Positions 31,847 through 41,325 of a stretch of DNA of 64,000 nucleotides are shown here, in pieces. Location of the stretch: assembly GCF_947495255.1 (NCBI RefSeq), contig NZ_CANLYI010000002.1:62001-126000 (forward strand), given 5' to 3'. Each line of letters begins with the position of its first letter. Position 1 is the first letter of the stretch. The notes beneath the pieces are model-generated. The model did no database searches. It was not told where the DNA came from and was given only the letters and a program-made list of their open reading frames with translations. The DNA comes from an uncultured Winogradskyella sp. (lineage in GTDB: Bacteria > Bacteroidota > Bacteroidia > Flavobacteriales > Flavobacteriaceae). The translations under genes and the position numbers were made by a program.

Positions 31847-32674
31847 ATGAATATAAATTGTAAAGGAAAATTAATCAATTTATCCACACCAAAAGTGATG
31901 GGAATTTTGAATGTTACGCCAGATTCTTTTTTTGATGGCGGAAAATATAAGGACGAATCTGGTATTTTAAACCAAGTGGAAACGATGCTGAAGCATAAGG
32001 CCACATTTATAGATATTGGTGGTTATAGTTCTAGACCAAATGCAGATGATATTAGCGAAAATGAAGAACTTAGTCGTGTGTTGCCTGTTATAAAATTAAT
32101 CTTGAAGCATTTCCCTAAAACCTTGATTTCTATTGATACCTTTAGAAGTGAAGTAGCCAAACAAAGTGTTGAAACTGGTGCTGCTTTGGTTAATGATATT
32201 TCAGCAGGAAAACTAGACAACAATATGCTTGCTACAGTTGGAAAACTTAGTGTACCTTACATAATGATGCACATGAAGGGCGACCCAAAAACCATGCAAC
32301 AGCAAACACAATATGATGACTTAACTAAAGAAGTACTATCTTATTTTGCTGAACGTATTGCTGCTGCTCATAAAGAAAAAATAAATGATATTATTATAGA
32401 TCCTGGCTTTGGGTTTGCAAAAACCATAGAACAAAATTTCAAGTTATTAAACCAACTCGAATTATTACAACTCGCAGATCAGCCTATTTTAGCAGGTGTT
32501 TCTCGTAAATCTATGATTTACAAAACGCTAAATTCAACTTCTAGAGAAGCCCTAAATGGAACAACAGCTTTACACATGGTGGCTTTACAAAAAGGAGCGA
32601 AAATTTTACGTGCTCACGATGTAAAAGAAGCATTGGAATGTGTCACACTTTTTAATAAATTGAAATCTAATTAA
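31847..32674 (+). CDS. folP: Dihydropteroate synthase
   Basis: 275 residues, TIM barrel. VMGILNVTPDSFFDGG, DIGGYSSRP, DISAG, MHMKGDPKTMQ, DPGFGFAKT and GVSRKSMI match the pterin- and pABA-binding motifs. Folate synthesis, cytoplasmic. It is followed after 3 bases by an unnamed lipoprotein gene. Confidence 0.96.
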   Translation: MNINCKGKLINLSTPKVMGILNVTPDSFFDGGKYKDESGILNQVETMLKHKATFIDIGGYSSRPNADDISENEELSRVLPVIKLILKHFPKTLISIDTFRSEVAKQSVETGAALVNDISAGKLDNNMLATVGKLSVPYIMMHMKGDPKTMQQQTQYDDLTKEVLSYFAERIAAAHKEKINDIIIDPGFGFAKTIEQNFKLLNQLELLQLADQPILAGVSRKSMIYKTLNSTSREALNGTTALHMVALQKGAKILRAHDVKEALECVTLFNKLKSN

Positions 32675-32677
32675 TCT

Positions 32678-33388
32678 ATGCGCTTTATTTATTTACTACT
32701 CATTTTATGTTGTTTTAGTTGTAATAACGAACGTGTTTTATTACTTCCAGAAATTGAAAACGCTGAAGTCACAGAAGTCTTAGACGTGTCTCCTGGCTAT
32801 ATTTTTTATGATGAAACACAGCCTGATTCTACCCTATTAAATCGAAAAAATTTAATCATTACAACCAATTGGTTAATCAATGTCGATAAGCGATTAACGC
32901 TGAGACAAGCGATGCCACATATTAAATTTTTACAAGACAAAAAACGAAATGCAGAAATGCATAAAAATGAAGATGCGAAGAATTATTTTTCTTGTAACGA
33001 TACTAGTATTGGGAATTTAGGTTTTTTGGAGTTTACGGATGTAAATTATGAATTAATCCACGTTAGCAGAGACTCAATTCGTTTTCATGCAGCGAAGTCT
33101 AATCCTGCAGAAACTAGTGTAATCTCAGAATTACTTACTCCTGAAAGTTATTTAGTGATTAAAAAGGAAAATAAAGCTGATTTTGAAAATTTAATTAGCC
33201 CTATTTTACAACAAAAAAAGGATTTCGCTTTAGCTTTACCTGATGAAAACATGAAAATTTTAGGTTTTTCGATAAATATATACTTTGATGAAAATTTAAG
33301 TTTTCAAGATTATATTTCAATAAAATCTAAATTTGAGAAGCTGAATACTGCTAAACTTAAAATTATTACAAATGAATTTATTTTCTAA
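32678..33388 (+). CDS. Lipoprotein of unknown function downstream of folP
   Basis: 236 residues with a lipoprotein signal (ILCCFSCNN). Two cysteine-poor alpha/beta segments follow; no family recognised. The C-terminal stretch MKILGFSINIYFDENLSFQDYISIKSKFEKL has the alternating pattern of an ExbD-like periplasmic domain, which is only a weak resemblance. Cotranscribed with folP, 3 bases apart. Followed by cdaA after 137 bases. Confidence 0.65.
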   Translation: MRFIYLLLILCCFSCNNERVLLLPEIENAEVTEVLDVSPGYIFYDETQPDSTLLNRKNLIITTNWLINVDKRLTLRQAMPHIKFLQDKKRNAEMHKNEDAKNYFSCNDTSIGNLGFLEFTDVNYELIHVSRDSIRFHAAKSNPAETSVISELLTPESYLVIKKENKADFENLISPILQQKKDFALALPDENMKILGFSINIYFDENLSFQDYISIKSKFEKLNTAKLKIITNEFIF

Positions 33389-33525
33389 AAATGATACTTG
33401 ATAGGGTTTAACTTCTATTACGCGCAGCCATAGAAAACGAAGAAAGTCTTAGTTTACAGATTAATCATAAAGAAATTCAGTTACTAATTAACATAAATTC
33501 TTAAATTAGCAAAAACACTAACCAT

Positions 33526-34308
33526 TTGGAAAACTTACAACTTTGGGATTTTAGATTTATAGACTTCGTGGACGTCTTCCTCGTAGCTATTCTACTCTAT
33601 TACATCTACAAACTTGTAAAAGGTACTGTTGCTATCAATATTTTTATTGGAATTCTTGTGATTTATTTTGCATGGAGACTAACCGACTTCCTTAATATGC
33701 GTATGCTCTATAGCATTTTTGATGGTTTTATGAAGGTTGGAATTATTGCTCTAATCGTTGTCTTCCAGCCAGAAATTAGAAAATTCCTTTTAATGGTTGG
33801 CTCTACTAATATTGGAGGAAAACGCAGCCTATTTAAAAACTTTAAGTTTCTAAAAAATGACGACCAAACTTCTACAGATGTTGAAGCTATTATTAATGCT
33901 TGCAATAAAATGGGAGCAACAAACACAGGTGCTTTAATTGTTCTTGAGCGAAATAACAACCTAGATTTTTTAACGGACACTGGTGACGAAATGAATATCT
34001 TAGTCTCTCAACCCATAATTGAAAGTATCTTTTTTAAAAATAGTCCACTTCATGATGGTGCAATAATTATAGATAAAAATATTGTTAAAGCAACACGTGT
34101 TATTCTTCCTGTTAATAATGAAAAAAATATTCCTGAGCGTTTTGGTTTACGACATAGAGCTGCGATTGGTATTACAGAAAAAACGGATGCTTTAGCACTT
34201 TGTGTAAGTGAGGAAACAGGACAAATTTCTTATATAAAAAATGGAGAATTTGTAATATTTAAAGATACTGCAGAGCTTACACAAAAAATAAAATCAGATT
34301 TAGGGTAG
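33526..34308 (+). CDS. cdaA: Diadenylate cyclase CdaA (c-di-AMP synthase)
   Basis: 260 residues, beginning with TTG at 33526 because no ATG keeps the first membrane helix. Three membrane helices (about 16-100) precede the DAC domain, which has LHDGAIIIDKN (DGA) and FGLRHRAAIGI (RHR), the two catalytic motifs that condense two ATP to c-di-AMP. It acts at the inner membrane, probably on osmotic and wall homeostasis. Its stop codon overlaps the GTG start of the next gene. Confidence 0.95.
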   Translation: MENLQLWDFRFIDFVDVFLVAILLYYIYKLVKGTVAINIFIGILVIYFAWRLTDFLNMRMLYSIFDGFMKVGIIALIVVFQPEIRKFLLMVGSTNIGGKRSLFKNFKFLKNDDQTSTDVEAIINACNKMGATNTGALIVLERNNNLDFLTDTGDEMNILVSQPIIESIFFKNSPLHDGAIIIDKNIVKATRVILPVNNEKNIPERFGLRHRAAIGITEKTDALALCVSEETGQISYIKNGEFVIFKDTAELTQKIKSDLG

Positions 34309-35087
34309 TGAATTGTAAAAACTGTAATAACAACCTTAGAGATTCACAAAAATTTTGTGACGAGTGTGGCGCAAAAATTATTCAAAATCGACTAAAACCA
34401 AAAGTATTAGTTGCTCAAGTTAATGAGCAATTCCTTTGTGTAGACAATAAATTTCTTCGCACTTTTATTCACCTTTTCACTAAACCAGAAATGGTAATTG
34501 TTAGTTATATAGACGGAACCAGAAAAAAATATATCGACGTCTTACAATATTTTGCCATTGCCTTGACCTTAGCTGGAATTCAGTTATTTATAATGAGTAC
34601 GTTTTTTAAAGAGTCTTTAGATTTTCAGAGTGGTTTTGTGGATGGTCTTAATTCTTCTACATCACAAAAAGATAATCCTTTTAAAGGTATCGACACTGAA
34701 AGTTTTAGCAAATTCCAGAGTGTAATTTACATTTTAATTGTTCCTTTTTATGCATTAGGGACGTGGTTCACCTATTATCTTTTAAATGAAAGAGTTTATA
34801 ATTTCACAGAACATATTGTTATAAACTTATATTATAATGCTCAAGTTATTATACTAACAGCTGTATTTGGAACTCTATTTGCTATAATCGGAGTTGAATA
34901 TTATATAGTATCTCTAATACTATTTGTTCCGACATTTCTTTATTTATTCTATATTTTGAAACGTGTATTTAAAGATACTTTTTGGGCTGCATTTTTGCGA
35001 TTCTTAATTGCAAGTTTCATCGCAATGACGTCTATGTTTATTGTTGGTATTATTATTACATTACTATTTATAATACTCTCTATTTAA
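34308..35087 (+). CDS. DUF3667 membrane protein with zinc ribbon
   Basis: 259 residues, GTG start at 34308 overlapping the cdaA stop by one base. The N-terminal zinc ribbon is Cys3, Cys6, Cys17, Cys20 (NCKNC and FCDECG). Five or six helices follow (about 80-100, 138-160, 175-260). This is the DUF3667 pattern of Bacteroidota. Translational coupling to cdaA suggests a link to c-di-AMP signalling, which is inference. Confidence 0.85.
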   Translation: MNCKNCNNNLRDSQKFCDECGAKIIQNRLKPKVLVAQVNEQFLCVDNKFLRTFIHLFTKPEMVIVSYIDGTRKKYIDVLQYFAIALTLAGIQLFIMSTFFKESLDFQSGFVDGLNSSTSQKDNPFKGIDTESFSKFQSVIYILIVPFYALGTWFTYYLLNERVYNFTEHIVINLYYNAQVIILTAVFGTLFAIIGVEYYIVSLILFVPTFLYLFYILKRVFKDTFWAAFLRFLIASFIAMTSMFIVGIIITLLFIILSI

Positions 35088-35090
35088 AAC

Positions 35091-35121
35091 ATTATGCAGA
35101 CTTTAAGTCCATTTGCATAAT
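35091..35121. repeat. Inverted repeat between convergent genes
   Basis: ATTATGCA (35091-35098) and TGCATAAT (35114-35121) enclose GACTTTAAGTC. It can fold but has no T-run, so termination is doubtful. Confidence 0.35.
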
Positions 35122-35180
35122 CTCTTATAAGCATTGATTAATACCTCATCCCTATTTGCAGTAAAGTATTTTGTAAAAAA

Positions 35181-36950
35181 CTAAACGACTTCAGCCTTTA
35201 AAAACTGAACTTCATAAAGATTCTTGTAGTAACCAGTTTCTTTTTCTAGAAGTGATTTGTGTGTGCCAATCTCAACAATTTCTCCAGCGTCCATAACAAT
35301 TATTTTATCTGCTTGTTGTATTGTCGCTAATCTATGAGCAATAACAATAGACGTTCTGCCTTCCGTTATTTTATCGGTTGCATCTTGTATTAATTGCTCC
35401 GAATAAGAATCTACAGAAGATGTCGCCTCATCCAAAATTAAGATACTTGGATTAGTCACATAAGCTCTTAAAAAAGAAATTAACTGACGTTGACCAGAAG
35501 ATAACATCACTCCTCTTTCTTTCACATTATAATGATAACCACTAGGAAGGCTAGAAATAAAATCATGGATTCCGATGGCTTTTGCAGCTTTTACAACATC
35601 GTCTTCAGTAATATTTTCATTATTTAAAGTAATATTATTTAAAATAGTATCTGCAAATAAAAATACATCTTGTAAGACTACTGCAATCTGACTTCTAAGC
35701 GAACTTAAAGTCATATCCTTGATATCTGTATCGTCAACTTTTATCGTTCCAGAATTAATATCGTAGAAACGATTTAATAAATTAATAATAGTAGATTTTC
35801 CGGCTCCTGTTGCACCTACAATGGCAACAGTTTCTCCTGAATTAACATTAAATGAAATACCTTTAAGAACTTCTTCATCTTTAACATAGGAGAATCTTAC
35901 GTCTTTAAATGAAATATCACCTTTAAAATGTTTAGCTTCAATTGTACCAGAATCATCAATATTAGATGTGGTGTCTAACACTTTAAACACACGATCTGCA
36001 GCAACCATTCCCATCTGTAATGTGTTGAATTTATTTGCAATTTGATTTAGCGGTCTAAATAACATAGGAATAAACATGGTAAACGAAATTAAATCTCCTA
36101 ATGTTGTATCAGGAACCTCAGAAATCGCATCAAAACCACCAACCAAAATTACCATTGCCAAAGTTAGAGATCCTAAAAATTCTGCAATAGGAAAGAATAT
36201 AGAATTATACCAAACCGTTTTTAACCAACCATTTTTATGACGATCGTTAATAGCCTTAAACTTTTTATATTCGGTCTCTTCTCTAGTGAATAACTGAAGA
36301 ATTTTCATACCAGTTACACGCTCTTGTACAAACGAATTTAGATTAGAAACTTCTGTTCTTACATCTTCAAAAGCACGCTTCATGTACTTCTGAAAGATTT
36401 TAGTTGCAAAGATTACAATTGGCATCGTTACAAAAACAATAAGACTTAATTTTAAATTTATAAAAGCCATAAAACCAGCAACTACCACCATTTTTAGAAT
36501 ATCACTAAAAATCATAAACAGACCTTGCCCAAAAATATCAGCAATACGCTCCATGTCTGTTACTGCCCTTGTGATTAAAACACCAACCGATGATTTATCG
36601 AAATAAGTCATTTTAAACTTAAGCATGTGTTTAAATAATTTAACACGTATATCTTTTACAACAGACTGCCCTAACCAACTTGCATAATAAATAAAGAGTA
36701 ATTGCGAAACCACTTCTAACACCAACAATGCAAGCATAACAAGCATATAAACAACAAAGCCATTGTATTCCTTATTTGCAATTTTTACATCAATCGCTTC
36801 TTTTAGAATGTAAGGTCTAAAAGCACCAAATACAGCTAAACCAACTACACAAAACAAGGAAATCACAAAAACTGTACGATAAGGCTTTATGTACTGTAAT
36901 AACCGTGTAAACAACGATACATCAAATATTTTTTTGCTTTTTTCTGCCAT
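35181..36950 (-). CDS. MsbA-type ABC exporter (fused permease and ATPase)
   Basis: 589 residues. Six helices (about 20-300) then the ATPase: Walker A GATGAGKST, Q-loop LQDVFLF, signature LSSGQRQ (with a second Ser in place of the usual Gly), Walker B ILILDEATSSVD and H-loop AHRLAT. Homodimeric exporter of lipid or drugs across the inner membrane. A perfect palindrome CCGAATTAATTCGG lies at 36957-36970, just upstream of its start. It follows truA by 48 bases on the same strand. Confidence 0.93.
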   Translation of the reverse strand: MAEKSKKIFDVSLFTRLLQYIKPYRTVFVISLFCVVGLAVFGAFRPYILKEAIDVKIANKEYNGFVVYMLVMLALLVLEVVSQLLFIYYASWLGQSVVKDIRVKLFKHMLKFKMTYFDKSSVGVLITRAVTDMERIADIFGQGLFMIFSDILKMVVVAGFMAFINLKLSLIVFVTMPIVIFATKIFQKYMKRAFEDVRTEVSNLNSFVQERVTGMKILQLFTREETEYKKFKAINDRHKNGWLKTVWYNSIFFPIAEFLGSLTLAMVILVGGFDAISEVPDTTLGDLISFTMFIPMLFRPLNQIANKFNTLQMGMVAADRVFKVLDTTSNIDDSGTIEAKHFKGDISFKDVRFSYVKDEEVLKGISFNVNSGETVAIVGATGAGKSTIINLLNRFYDINSGTIKVDDTDIKDMTLSSLRSQIAVVLQDVFLFADTILNNITLNNENITEDDVVKAAKAIGIHDFISSLPSGYHYNVKERGVMLSSGQRQLISFLRAYVTNPSILILDEATSSVDSYSEQLIQDATDKITEGRTSIVIAHRLATIQQADKIIVMDAGEIVEIGTHKSLLEKETGYYKNLYEVQFLKAEVV

Positions 36951-36998
36951 CTTCTGCCGAATTAATTCGGTATCTATTTTCCTTAAATCGGAAATTTT

Positions 36999-37754
36999 TT
37001 AAATTTTATTTTCTAATTTTATTGTTTCAGGATATGATATTTCTACTAAATACAATCCATGAGCAGGAACTGAAAATCCAGCTTCACTCCTATTTTTTGA
37101 ACTTATAATTTGATGCAAATCTTCTGGTTTTAGTTTTCCTAAACCGATATTTACCATTGTACCAACAATAGCTCTAACCATATTTCGTAAAAAACGGTCA
37201 GCTTTAATTGTAAATATTAATTGGTTCTCCTTCTCTGACCAAAAGGCTTCCATTATATCACAATTATACGTTTTTACATCTGTATTTGACTTTGAAAAGC
37301 ATTGAAAATCTTTATACTGAAATAAGATTTTACAAGCTTCATTCATTGCTGCTACATTTAAAGGCAAATGCACTTCATAGGCGTAATCGTATTCAAATAC
37401 ATTCTTTGAAGTAGAAATTTTATAATGATACATTCTACTTAATGCATGAAATCTCGCATGTACATCTGGTTTCACCTCAAAAATAGAAGTGACCGCAATA
37501 TCCTTTGGTAAAAAGGAATTGAGCTTGTAAACTAAATCCTTCGACTCAAAACTACCATCAAAATCAAAATGTGCAAACATTTGCGAAGCGTGAACACCTG
37601 CATCTGTTCTGCCTGCTCCCATTATTGAGATTTCAGTTTTCAAAATAGTAGACATCGCTTTTTCTAATACTTCTTGTACAGAAATAGCATTGGGTTGATT
37701 TTGCCAACCATGATATGTTTTACCATTGTATGAAAGTTCAATGAAAAATCGCAA
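36999..37754 (-). CDS. truA: tRNA pseudouridine(38-40) synthase
   Basis: 251 residues from the TTG at 37754, which gives RFFIELSYNGKTYHGWQNQPN, the normal TruA N-terminus; no ATG is nearby. The catalytic aspartate is Asp51 in GAGRTDAGVHASQ, with RFHALSRMYHY, FLRNMVRAIVGTMVNIGLGK and FSVPAHGLYL. A -7 box is at 37780-37787. Probably cotranscribed with the exporter downstream. Confidence 0.95.
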   Translation of the reverse strand: MRFFIELSYNGKTYHGWQNQPNAISVQEVLEKAMSTILKTEISIMGAGRTDAGVHASQMFAHFDFDGSFESKDLVYKLNSFLPKDIAVTSIFEVKPDVHARFHALSRMYHYKISTSKNVFEYDYAYEVHLPLNVAAMNEACKILFQYKDFQCFSKSNTDVKTYNCDIMEAFWSEKENQLIFTIKADRFLRNMVRAIVGTMVNIGLGKLKPEDLHQIISSKNRSEAGFSVPAHGLYLVEISYPETIKLENKI

Positions 37755-37763
37755 TAGAAATCT

Positions 37764-37787
37764 TACTTTTGTTAAAGTGCAAAGTTA
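37764..37787. promoter_or_regulatory. Two opposed -7 boxes between truA and the phosphoesterase gene
   Basis: Plus-strand TACTTTTG (37764-37771) and, on the minus strand, TAACTTTG (37780-37787), both full matches to TAnnTTTG. The plus box points to the phosphoesterase with a 77-base leader; the minus box points to truA. Their start regions face each other, so the two promoters would interfere. Confidence 0.45.
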
Positions 37788-37854
37788 CAGTTTTAGATGC
37801 TAAAGAAATCCTAAAATATGAAGTTATAGTTTAGCGATTTCTCCAAGAATAAAT

Positions 37855-38349
37855 ATGAAAAAAATACTCCTTTTATCAGACACGCATAGTTACATTGATG
37901 ATGCAATTTTAAAACACGTTAAACAAGCAGACGAGGTATGGCATGCAGGTGATATTGGTAATTTAGCAGTTACAGATAGTATAAAAAAACTAAAACCATT
38001 AAAAGCTGTTTACGGTAATATTGATGACGCTAAAGCCCGAACCGAATTTCCGCTAAATAATAGATTTATGTGCGAAGATGTTGATGTTTGGATAACGCAT
38101 ATTGGAGGTTATCCACCAAAATACAATAACAAAGTCAAGGCAGCTTTGGTTGCTAATCCTCCAGATATTTTTATAACAGGTCATTCTCACATCTTAAAAG
38201 TTATGCCTGATAAGAAATTAGATTTATTACACATGAATCCTGGTGCAGTTGGCACACATGGGTTTCATAAAGTAAGAACTATGCTTCGTTTTAAAATTGA
38301 TGGTAAAAACATTAAAGACCTAGAAGTTATAGAATTTGAAAAACGATAA
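37855..38349 (+). CDS. YfcE-type metallophosphoesterase
   Basis: 164 residues. SDTHSYID, WHAGDIGN, VYGNIDDAK, ITHIGGYP and ITGHSHILK are the metal-binding motifs of the MPP fold in the right order. It hydrolyses phosphodiesters; the natural substrate is unknown. Single gene, closed by a terminator. Confidence 0.92.
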   Translation: MKKILLLSDTHSYIDDAILKHVKQADEVWHAGDIGNLAVTDSIKKLKPLKAVYGNIDDAKARTEFPLNNRFMCEDVDVWITHIGGYPPKYNNKVKAALVANPPDIFITGHSHILKVMPDKKLDLLHMNPGAVGTHGFHKVRTMLRFKIDGKNIKDLEVIEFEKR

Positions 38350-38353
38350 ATAA

Positions 38354-38384
38354 AAAAACCCAAACGGCAGCGTTTGGGTTTTCA
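38354..38384. terminator. Bidirectional terminator after the phosphoesterase
   Basis: Stem AAACCCAAACG / CGTTTGGGTTT, 4-base loop, A7 before and TTTT after. It serves the two convergent genes. Confidence 0.88.
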
Positions 38385-38409
38385 CACTAATACTACTAAG
38401 ATTTTAGGT

Positions 38410-38820
38410 CTATCGTAATCGATCTACAGATTTCACGAGATCTTCATCCTTTTTAATAGCCTTGTTAGCCAAGACTAAACACACAATAGAAAAAATAGGA
38501 AGAAGAATCCCAATACCTTTCTCAGAAACGTTAATTTCTCCAGATAAATTTAGAGATTGATATACAAAGATTCCTAGTAAAATAAAGTTTAATATTATAT
38601 TAAGTCGTCCCAAAACAAATTGAGATTTCCTGTCTTTAAATCTAAATATTGAAACCAAAGATAATAATGCTGAGCCTAAAAACAAGCCTAAATATAAATA
38701 TTCATCTAGAGCAAATATTTTTACACCTTCATTATTGGTCCACAAATGGAACACAAATATTAAACCAGCAGAGATAACTGCGGCCAAAAATAAATATAAG
38801 GTCTGTATGCGTTGAATCAT
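38410..38820 (-). CDS. DUF4293 membrane protein
   Basis: 136 residues, four helices (about 8-26, 40-58, 72-90, 104-122). Starts MIQRIQTLYLFLAAV, typical of DUF4293. The function is not known. It is divergent from rho, with which this family often neighbours in Bacteroidota. Confidence 0.88.
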   Translation of the reverse strand: MIQRIQTLYLFLAAVISAGLIFVFHLWTNNEGVKIFALDEYLYLGLFLGSALLSLVSIFRFKDRKSQFVLGRLNIILNFILLGIFVYQSLNLSGEINVSEKGIGILLPIFSIVCLVLANKAIKKDEDLVKSVDRLR

Positions 38821-39036
38821 ATCTTTTACTAAAAAAGTTCTGCAAAATTAGGAGTTTATTTCTTAAAAATATAGAAAATGTTTTAAAATAAAATTGTATT
38901 ATTGCAATAGAAAGAAGTAACAGACTGAGTTGCATCCTTCTAATCTTCCAAATTAATCTCTCTTTTTTTCTTTTTAATTTCATTTAGAAAATATTGAATT
39001 AATAATATCAAATTAAATACCTTATACAACATACGA

Positions 39037-40719
39037 ATGTTTGAAATTTCCCAGTTAAAAGCTAAAAAACTGCCTGAATTACAGGAGATAGCGAAACAAC
39101 TAAACGTACCTAAATACCGTACACAAAAGAAATTAGACTTGGTGTATCAAATCTTAGATTACCAAGCAGCTAATCCTGGCGCTGTAAAAGCTAAAGTAGA
39201 AACTGAAGCTAAACCAGAACCTAAGCCAGCAGCAAAAAAAGCGCCTCAAAAACGTGCTAGAGTTCCTCAAAAGCCAAAAGAAAACCAAGAACAAAAAACT
39301 CTTGACCTTTCAGATAAGCCAGAAATTAAAGAAGAACTAAAAGCAAAGCCTCTAGAGCAGAAGAAACCAAATCCTCGTAAACCTCAGGAGCGCAAACCTC
39401 AAGAAAACAAATCGAATGCAGATAAACCTGCAAACGACAAAACAAATAATAAGCCTCAAGAACAAAAGCGACCTAATCCTCGTAAAGATGACAAAAGACG
39501 TCCTCAAAACGATAATAGACAGCCACGTTCTAAAGACGGGAACACGCATAAAAACAACGGTAATAAAGATAGCAGAAATCGCTATCGTGAACCTGATTTT
39601 GAATTCGATGCTATCATTGAAAGCGAAGGTGTTTTAGATGTAATGCAAGATGGTTATGGATTTTTAAGATCATCGGATTACAACTATTTATCGTCTCCTG
39701 ATGATATTTATGTTTCTCAATCACAAATTAGGTTATTTGGCCTTAAAGTTGGAGATACTGTTTTAGGACAAGTAAGACCTCCAAAAGAAGGTGAAAAATA
39801 TTTCCCATTAATTAAAGTAAGTAAAATTAACGGTCAGTTACCAAATGTAGTAAGGGACAGAGTTGCTTTTGAACACTTAACACCATTATTTCCACAAGAG
39901 AAATTTAACATCGCAGAAAAACAAGCTACCATCTCTACAAGAATTATGGATTTGTTTGCTCCGATTGGTAAGGGACAACGTGGTATGATTGTGTCGCAAC
40001 CTAAAACAGGTAAAACAATGTTGTTAAAGGATGTGGCCAATGCAATAGCAGCTAACCATCCTGAAGTTTATCAAATGATTTTATTAATTGATGAACGCCC
40101 TGAAGAAGTTACAGACATGCAACGTAATGTGCGTGGTGAAGTTATTGCTTCTACTTTTGATAAAGAAGCACATGAGCACGTAAAAATTGCTAACATCGTT
40201 TTAGAAAAAGCAAAACGTTTAGTTGAATGTGGACATGATGTAGTAATCTTATTAGATTCTATTACGCGTTTAGCAAGAGCTTATAACTCGGTTCAACCTG
40301 CATCTGGTAAAATATTAAGTGGTGGTGTTGATGCAAACGCATTACACAAACCTAAACGTTTCTTTGGTGCTGCTCGTAATATTGAAAATGGTGGATCTTT
40401 AACTATTATTGCTACAGCATTAACTGAGACTGGTTCTAAAATGGACGAAGTAATCTTTGAAGAATTTAAAGGAACTGGTAACATGGAACTTCAATTAGAT
40501 CGTAAGATTTCTAACCGTAGAATTTTCCCAGCGATTGATTTAACCTCATCAAGTACAAGACGTGACGACATTTTATTAGATGCTACAACGATTCAAAGAA
40601 TGTGGGTAATGCGTAAGTATCTTGCAGATATGAATCCGGTTGAAGCGATGGAATTTATCAATGACCGTTTTAAACAAACAAGAAATAATGAAGAGTTTTT
40701 GATATCTATGAATGGATAA
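39037..40719 (+). CDS. rho: Transcription termination factor Rho
   Basis: 560 residues, longer than E. coli Rho (419) because of an insert of about 120 residues (roughly 55-185) rich in Lys, Pro, Asn and Gln, typical of Bacteroidota. The N-terminal SAP-like helix ([21 protein letters not shown]) precedes it; the cold-shock-like RNA-binding domain is at about 190-290, and the ATPase domain has SQPKTGKT (320-327) with [10 protein letters not shown]. Hexameric RNA helicase. Confidence 0.95.
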   Translation: MFEISQLKAKKLPELQEIAKQLNVPKYRTQKKLDLVYQILDYQAANPGAVKAKVETEAKPEPKPAAKKAPQKRARVPQKPKENQEQKTLDLSDKPEIKEELKAKPLEQKKPNPRKPQERKPQENKSNADKPANDKTNNKPQEQKRPNPRKDDKRRPQNDNRQPRSKDGNTHKNNGNKDSRNRYREPDFEFDAIIESEGVLDVMQDGYGFLRSSDYNYLSSPDDIYVSQSQIRLFGLKVGDTVLGQVRPPKEGEKYFPLIKVSKINGQLPNVVRDRVAFEHLTPLFPQEKFNIAEKQATISTRIMDLFAPIGKGQRGMIVSQPKTGKTMLLKDVANAIAANHPEVYQMILLIDERPEEVTDMQRNVRGEVIASTFDKEAHEHVKIANIVLEKAKRLVECGHDVVILLDSITRLARAYNSVQPASGKILSGGVDANALHKPKRFFGAARNIENGGSLTIIATALTETGSKMDEVIFEEFKGTGNMELQLDRKISNRRIFPAIDLTSSSTRRDDILLDATTIQRMWVMRKYLADMNPVEAMEFINDRFKQTRNNEEFLISMNG

Positions 40720-40739
40720 AACGCTTTTAAATACTATAT

Positions 40740-40774
40740 TAAAAACCTTGAATTTATCGTTCAAGGTTTTTTTA
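40740..40774. terminator. Bidirectional terminator after rho
   Basis: Stem AAAAACCTTGAA / TTCAAGGTTTTT, 7-base loop, T-run on the plus strand. It serves convergent rho and the SpoU gene. Confidence 0.88.
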
Positions 40775-40810
40775 TGTTTAAAATTTAATGATTTCAAATA
40801 AAAAAAGAAG

Positions 40811-41269
40811 CTAAACGCGTGGTTTATCAATTCCTCTATCATACATCACAATACTTCCTGCTACTGAAACATTAAGACTCAATTGCGAATTAAATTTTAT
40901 TAAAAAATGGCTTTTATCTATCGCTTGTTTAGATAAACCATGATCTTCAGCACCTAACAAATAAACACAACGTCTTGGATGATTAAAGGTTTCTAATGGT
41001 ACAGCTTCATTTGTTAATTCTACACCAACAAGCCTCGCTCCTTTTGGTATATTATTAAAAAAATCCTCGAATGTATCGTAATGAAAATAAGGCATTGACT
41101 TTACTGCATTGTGAGTATCACAAGCTTGTTTTGCATAACGATTGCCAATAGTAAAAATAAAACTCGCACCTAGATTTTGGGCTGATCGCCAAAGAACTCC
41201 TAGATTTTCTGGTGTTTTTCCATTTTGAATTCCAATGCCGAAGAATTCATTTGTGAAATTATCATTCAT
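40811..41269 (-). CDS. SpoU/TrmH family RNA 2'-O-methyltransferase
   Basis: 152 residues. SPOUT fold with NGKTPENLGVLWRSAQNLGA, YLLGAEDHGLSKQAID and the C-terminal SLNVSVAGSIVMYDRG knot. Methylates ribose in tRNA or rRNA; the target is not readable. Single gene. Confidence 0.92.
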   Translation of the reverse strand: MNDNFTNEFFGIGIQNGKTPENLGVLWRSAQNLGASFIFTIGNRYAKQACDTHNAVKSMPYFHYDTFEDFFNNIPKGARLVGVELTNEAVPLETFNHPRRCVYLLGAEDHGLSKQAIDKSHFLIKFNSQLSLNVSVAGSIVMYDRGIDKPRV

Positions 41270-41325
41270 AGCACAAAACTAACAAAGCTATTCCTCTAAA
41301 AGAAATAAGTTAGAAAAATAGATTG

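Noticed and set aside
39352..39637. Overlapping frames inside the Rho insert
   Set aside because: They arise from the Lys/Pro/Asn-rich repetitive codons of the Rho insert.
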